Below, piece by piece: positions 63,209 through 64,000 of a stretch of DNA of 64,000 bases. This DNA is from Microbacterium arabinogalactanolyticum (GTDB taxonomy: Bacteria > Actinomycetota > Actinomycetes > Actinomycetales > Microbacteriaceae): contig NZ_BRZC01000003.1 of assembly GCF_030268005.1 (NCBI RefSeq), positions 1 to 64,000 of the forward strand. Direction: 5' to 3'. Within the stretch, counting starts at the first letter, position 1, and the number at the start of each line of letters is the position of its first letter. Both the position numbers and the translations under genes were made by a program. The notes under the pieces were generated by a model that made no database searches, was not told where the DNA came from, and was given only the letters and a program-made list of their open reading frames with translations.

Positions 63209-64000
63209 ATGACTGACGAAGAACGCCCCGAGCCGGCCCACGAGCACGGCCGCATCGACCAGGTCGACCTGCAGTCCGAGATGCAGCGCAGCTACCTCGA
63301 CTACGCCATGGCCGTCATCGTCGGCCGCGCGCTGCCCGACGTGCGCGACGGACTCAAGCCCGTGCACCGCCGGGTCATCTACGGCATGTACGACGGCGGG
63401 TTCCGCCCCGACAAGTCGTTCTCGAAGTGCGCCCGCGTGGTCGGCGAGGTCATGGGTCAGTACCACCCGCACGGCGACTCGGCGATCTACGACACCCTCG
63501 TGCGCCTGGTGCAGCCGTGGTCGCTGCGCTACCCGCTGGCCCTCGGCCAGGGCAACTTCGGCTCCCCCGGCAACATGGGCGCCGCGGCTCCGCGGTACAC
63601 CGAGACCAAGATGGCTCCGCTCGCGCTCGAGATGGTGCGCGACATCGAAGAGGAGACCGTCGACTTCTCGCCGAACTACGACGGTCAGACCCAGGAGCCC
63701 GACGTCCTGCCGTCGCGGTTCCCGAACCTGCTCGTCAACGGCTCGATCGGCATCGCGGTCGGCATGGCCACGAACATCCCGCCGCACAACCTCCGTGAGG
63801 TCTCGGCTGCGGCACTGTGGGCTCTGGAGAACCCGGGTCTTCCCCGCGAGGAGCTGCTCGAGGGCCTGATCCAGCGCATCCCCGGGCCGGACTTCCCCAC
63901 CGGCGCGCAGATCCTCGGCACCAAGGGCATCCAGGAGGCGTACCGCACCGGCCGCGGTTCGATCACGATGCGCGCGGTCGTCGAGGTCGAGGAGATCCAG
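63209..64000 (+). CDS. gyrA: DNA gyrase subunit A (3' end outside window)
   Basis: The first 264 codons are present. The ATG at 63209 follows GGAGAAGAAG. The breakage-reunion domain has [34 protein letters not shown], the quinolone region [15 protein letters not shown] (Ser91 and Asp95 match the E. coli Ser83 and Asp87 positions, wild-type pattern) and [10 protein letters not shown] with the catalytic tyrosine. The open frame continues off the right edge. Confidence 0.98.
   Translation, partial: MTDEERPEPAHEHGRIDQVDLQSEMQRSYLDYAMAVIVGRALPDVRDGLKPVHRRVIYGMYDGGFRPDKSFSKCARVVGEVMGQYHPHGDSAIYDTLVRLVQPWSLRYPLALGQGNFGSPGNMGAAAPRYTETKMAPLALEMVRDIEEETVDFSPNYDGQTQEPDVLPSRFPNLLVNGSIGIAVGMATNIPPHNLREVSAAALWALENPGLPREELLEGLIQRIPGPDFPTGAQILGTKGIQEAYRTGRGSITMRAVVEVEEIQ

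Overview
The window is high-GC DNA from an actinobacterium, most likely a Microbacterium-type member of the Microbacteriaceae. The evidence is the gene order around the replication origin (parB-parA-rsmG-jag-yidC-yidD-rnpA-rpmH / dnaA-dnaN-recF-dciA-gyrB-gyrA), the upstream trxA-trxB-murJ-DUF6049 block, the short-loop terminators, and dispersed palindromic repeats of a kind common in this family. No prophage, insertion sequence, CRISPR array, rRNA or tRNA gene was seen.

Layout. Bases 1-5330 (minus strand) hold two secreted-protein genes. One is a giant repeat protein cut by the left edge: at least 1391 residues, with chaplin-like beta modules in strict 56-residue steps followed by a Gly-Leu-Pro tail. 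It has no standard reading frame on the minus strand that closes inside the window, so only its plus-strand shadows look like complete open frames. Bases 5478-7138 hold rplI-rpsR-ssb-rpsF. A lone lipoprotein follows. Bases 8156-14203 (minus) form a five-gene surface-glycan locus: a family 2 glycosyltransferase, a polysialyltransferase-like enzyme, a CMP-nonulosonate synthetase fused to a HAD phosphatase, a NeuB-type synthase lacking the SAF domain, and a DUF6716-type glycosyltransferase. Together they can make, activate and transfer a sialic-acid-like (perhaps Kdn) sugar.

Bases 14296-19483 and 26496-32060 are two dipeptide/oligopeptide ABC importers; the first faces an Lrp/AsnC regulator. Between them lie small uncharacterised genes and an aldehyde dehydrogenase/DUF779/GAF-regulator unit (22843-26362). 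Bases 32205-41908 hold the CCA-adding enzyme, a 1623-residue LAxTG-anchored protein with lamin-tail and metallophosphatase domains, a luciferase-like oxidoreductase and a methyltransferase. Bases 41997-47247 hold DUF6049-murJ and trxB-trxA (plus strand).

The chromosome-maintenance region runs from 48318 to the right edge. Six parS sites lie between 49454 and 52920, one of them inside the first codons of parA. DnaA boxes lie on both sides of dnaA, so oriC is here. Two large palindromes and three partial copies of the same repeat are scattered among the parS sites and into the 3' end of recF. A GIY-YIG nuclease remnant without a start codon lies between parA and rsmG. gyrA is cut by the right edge.
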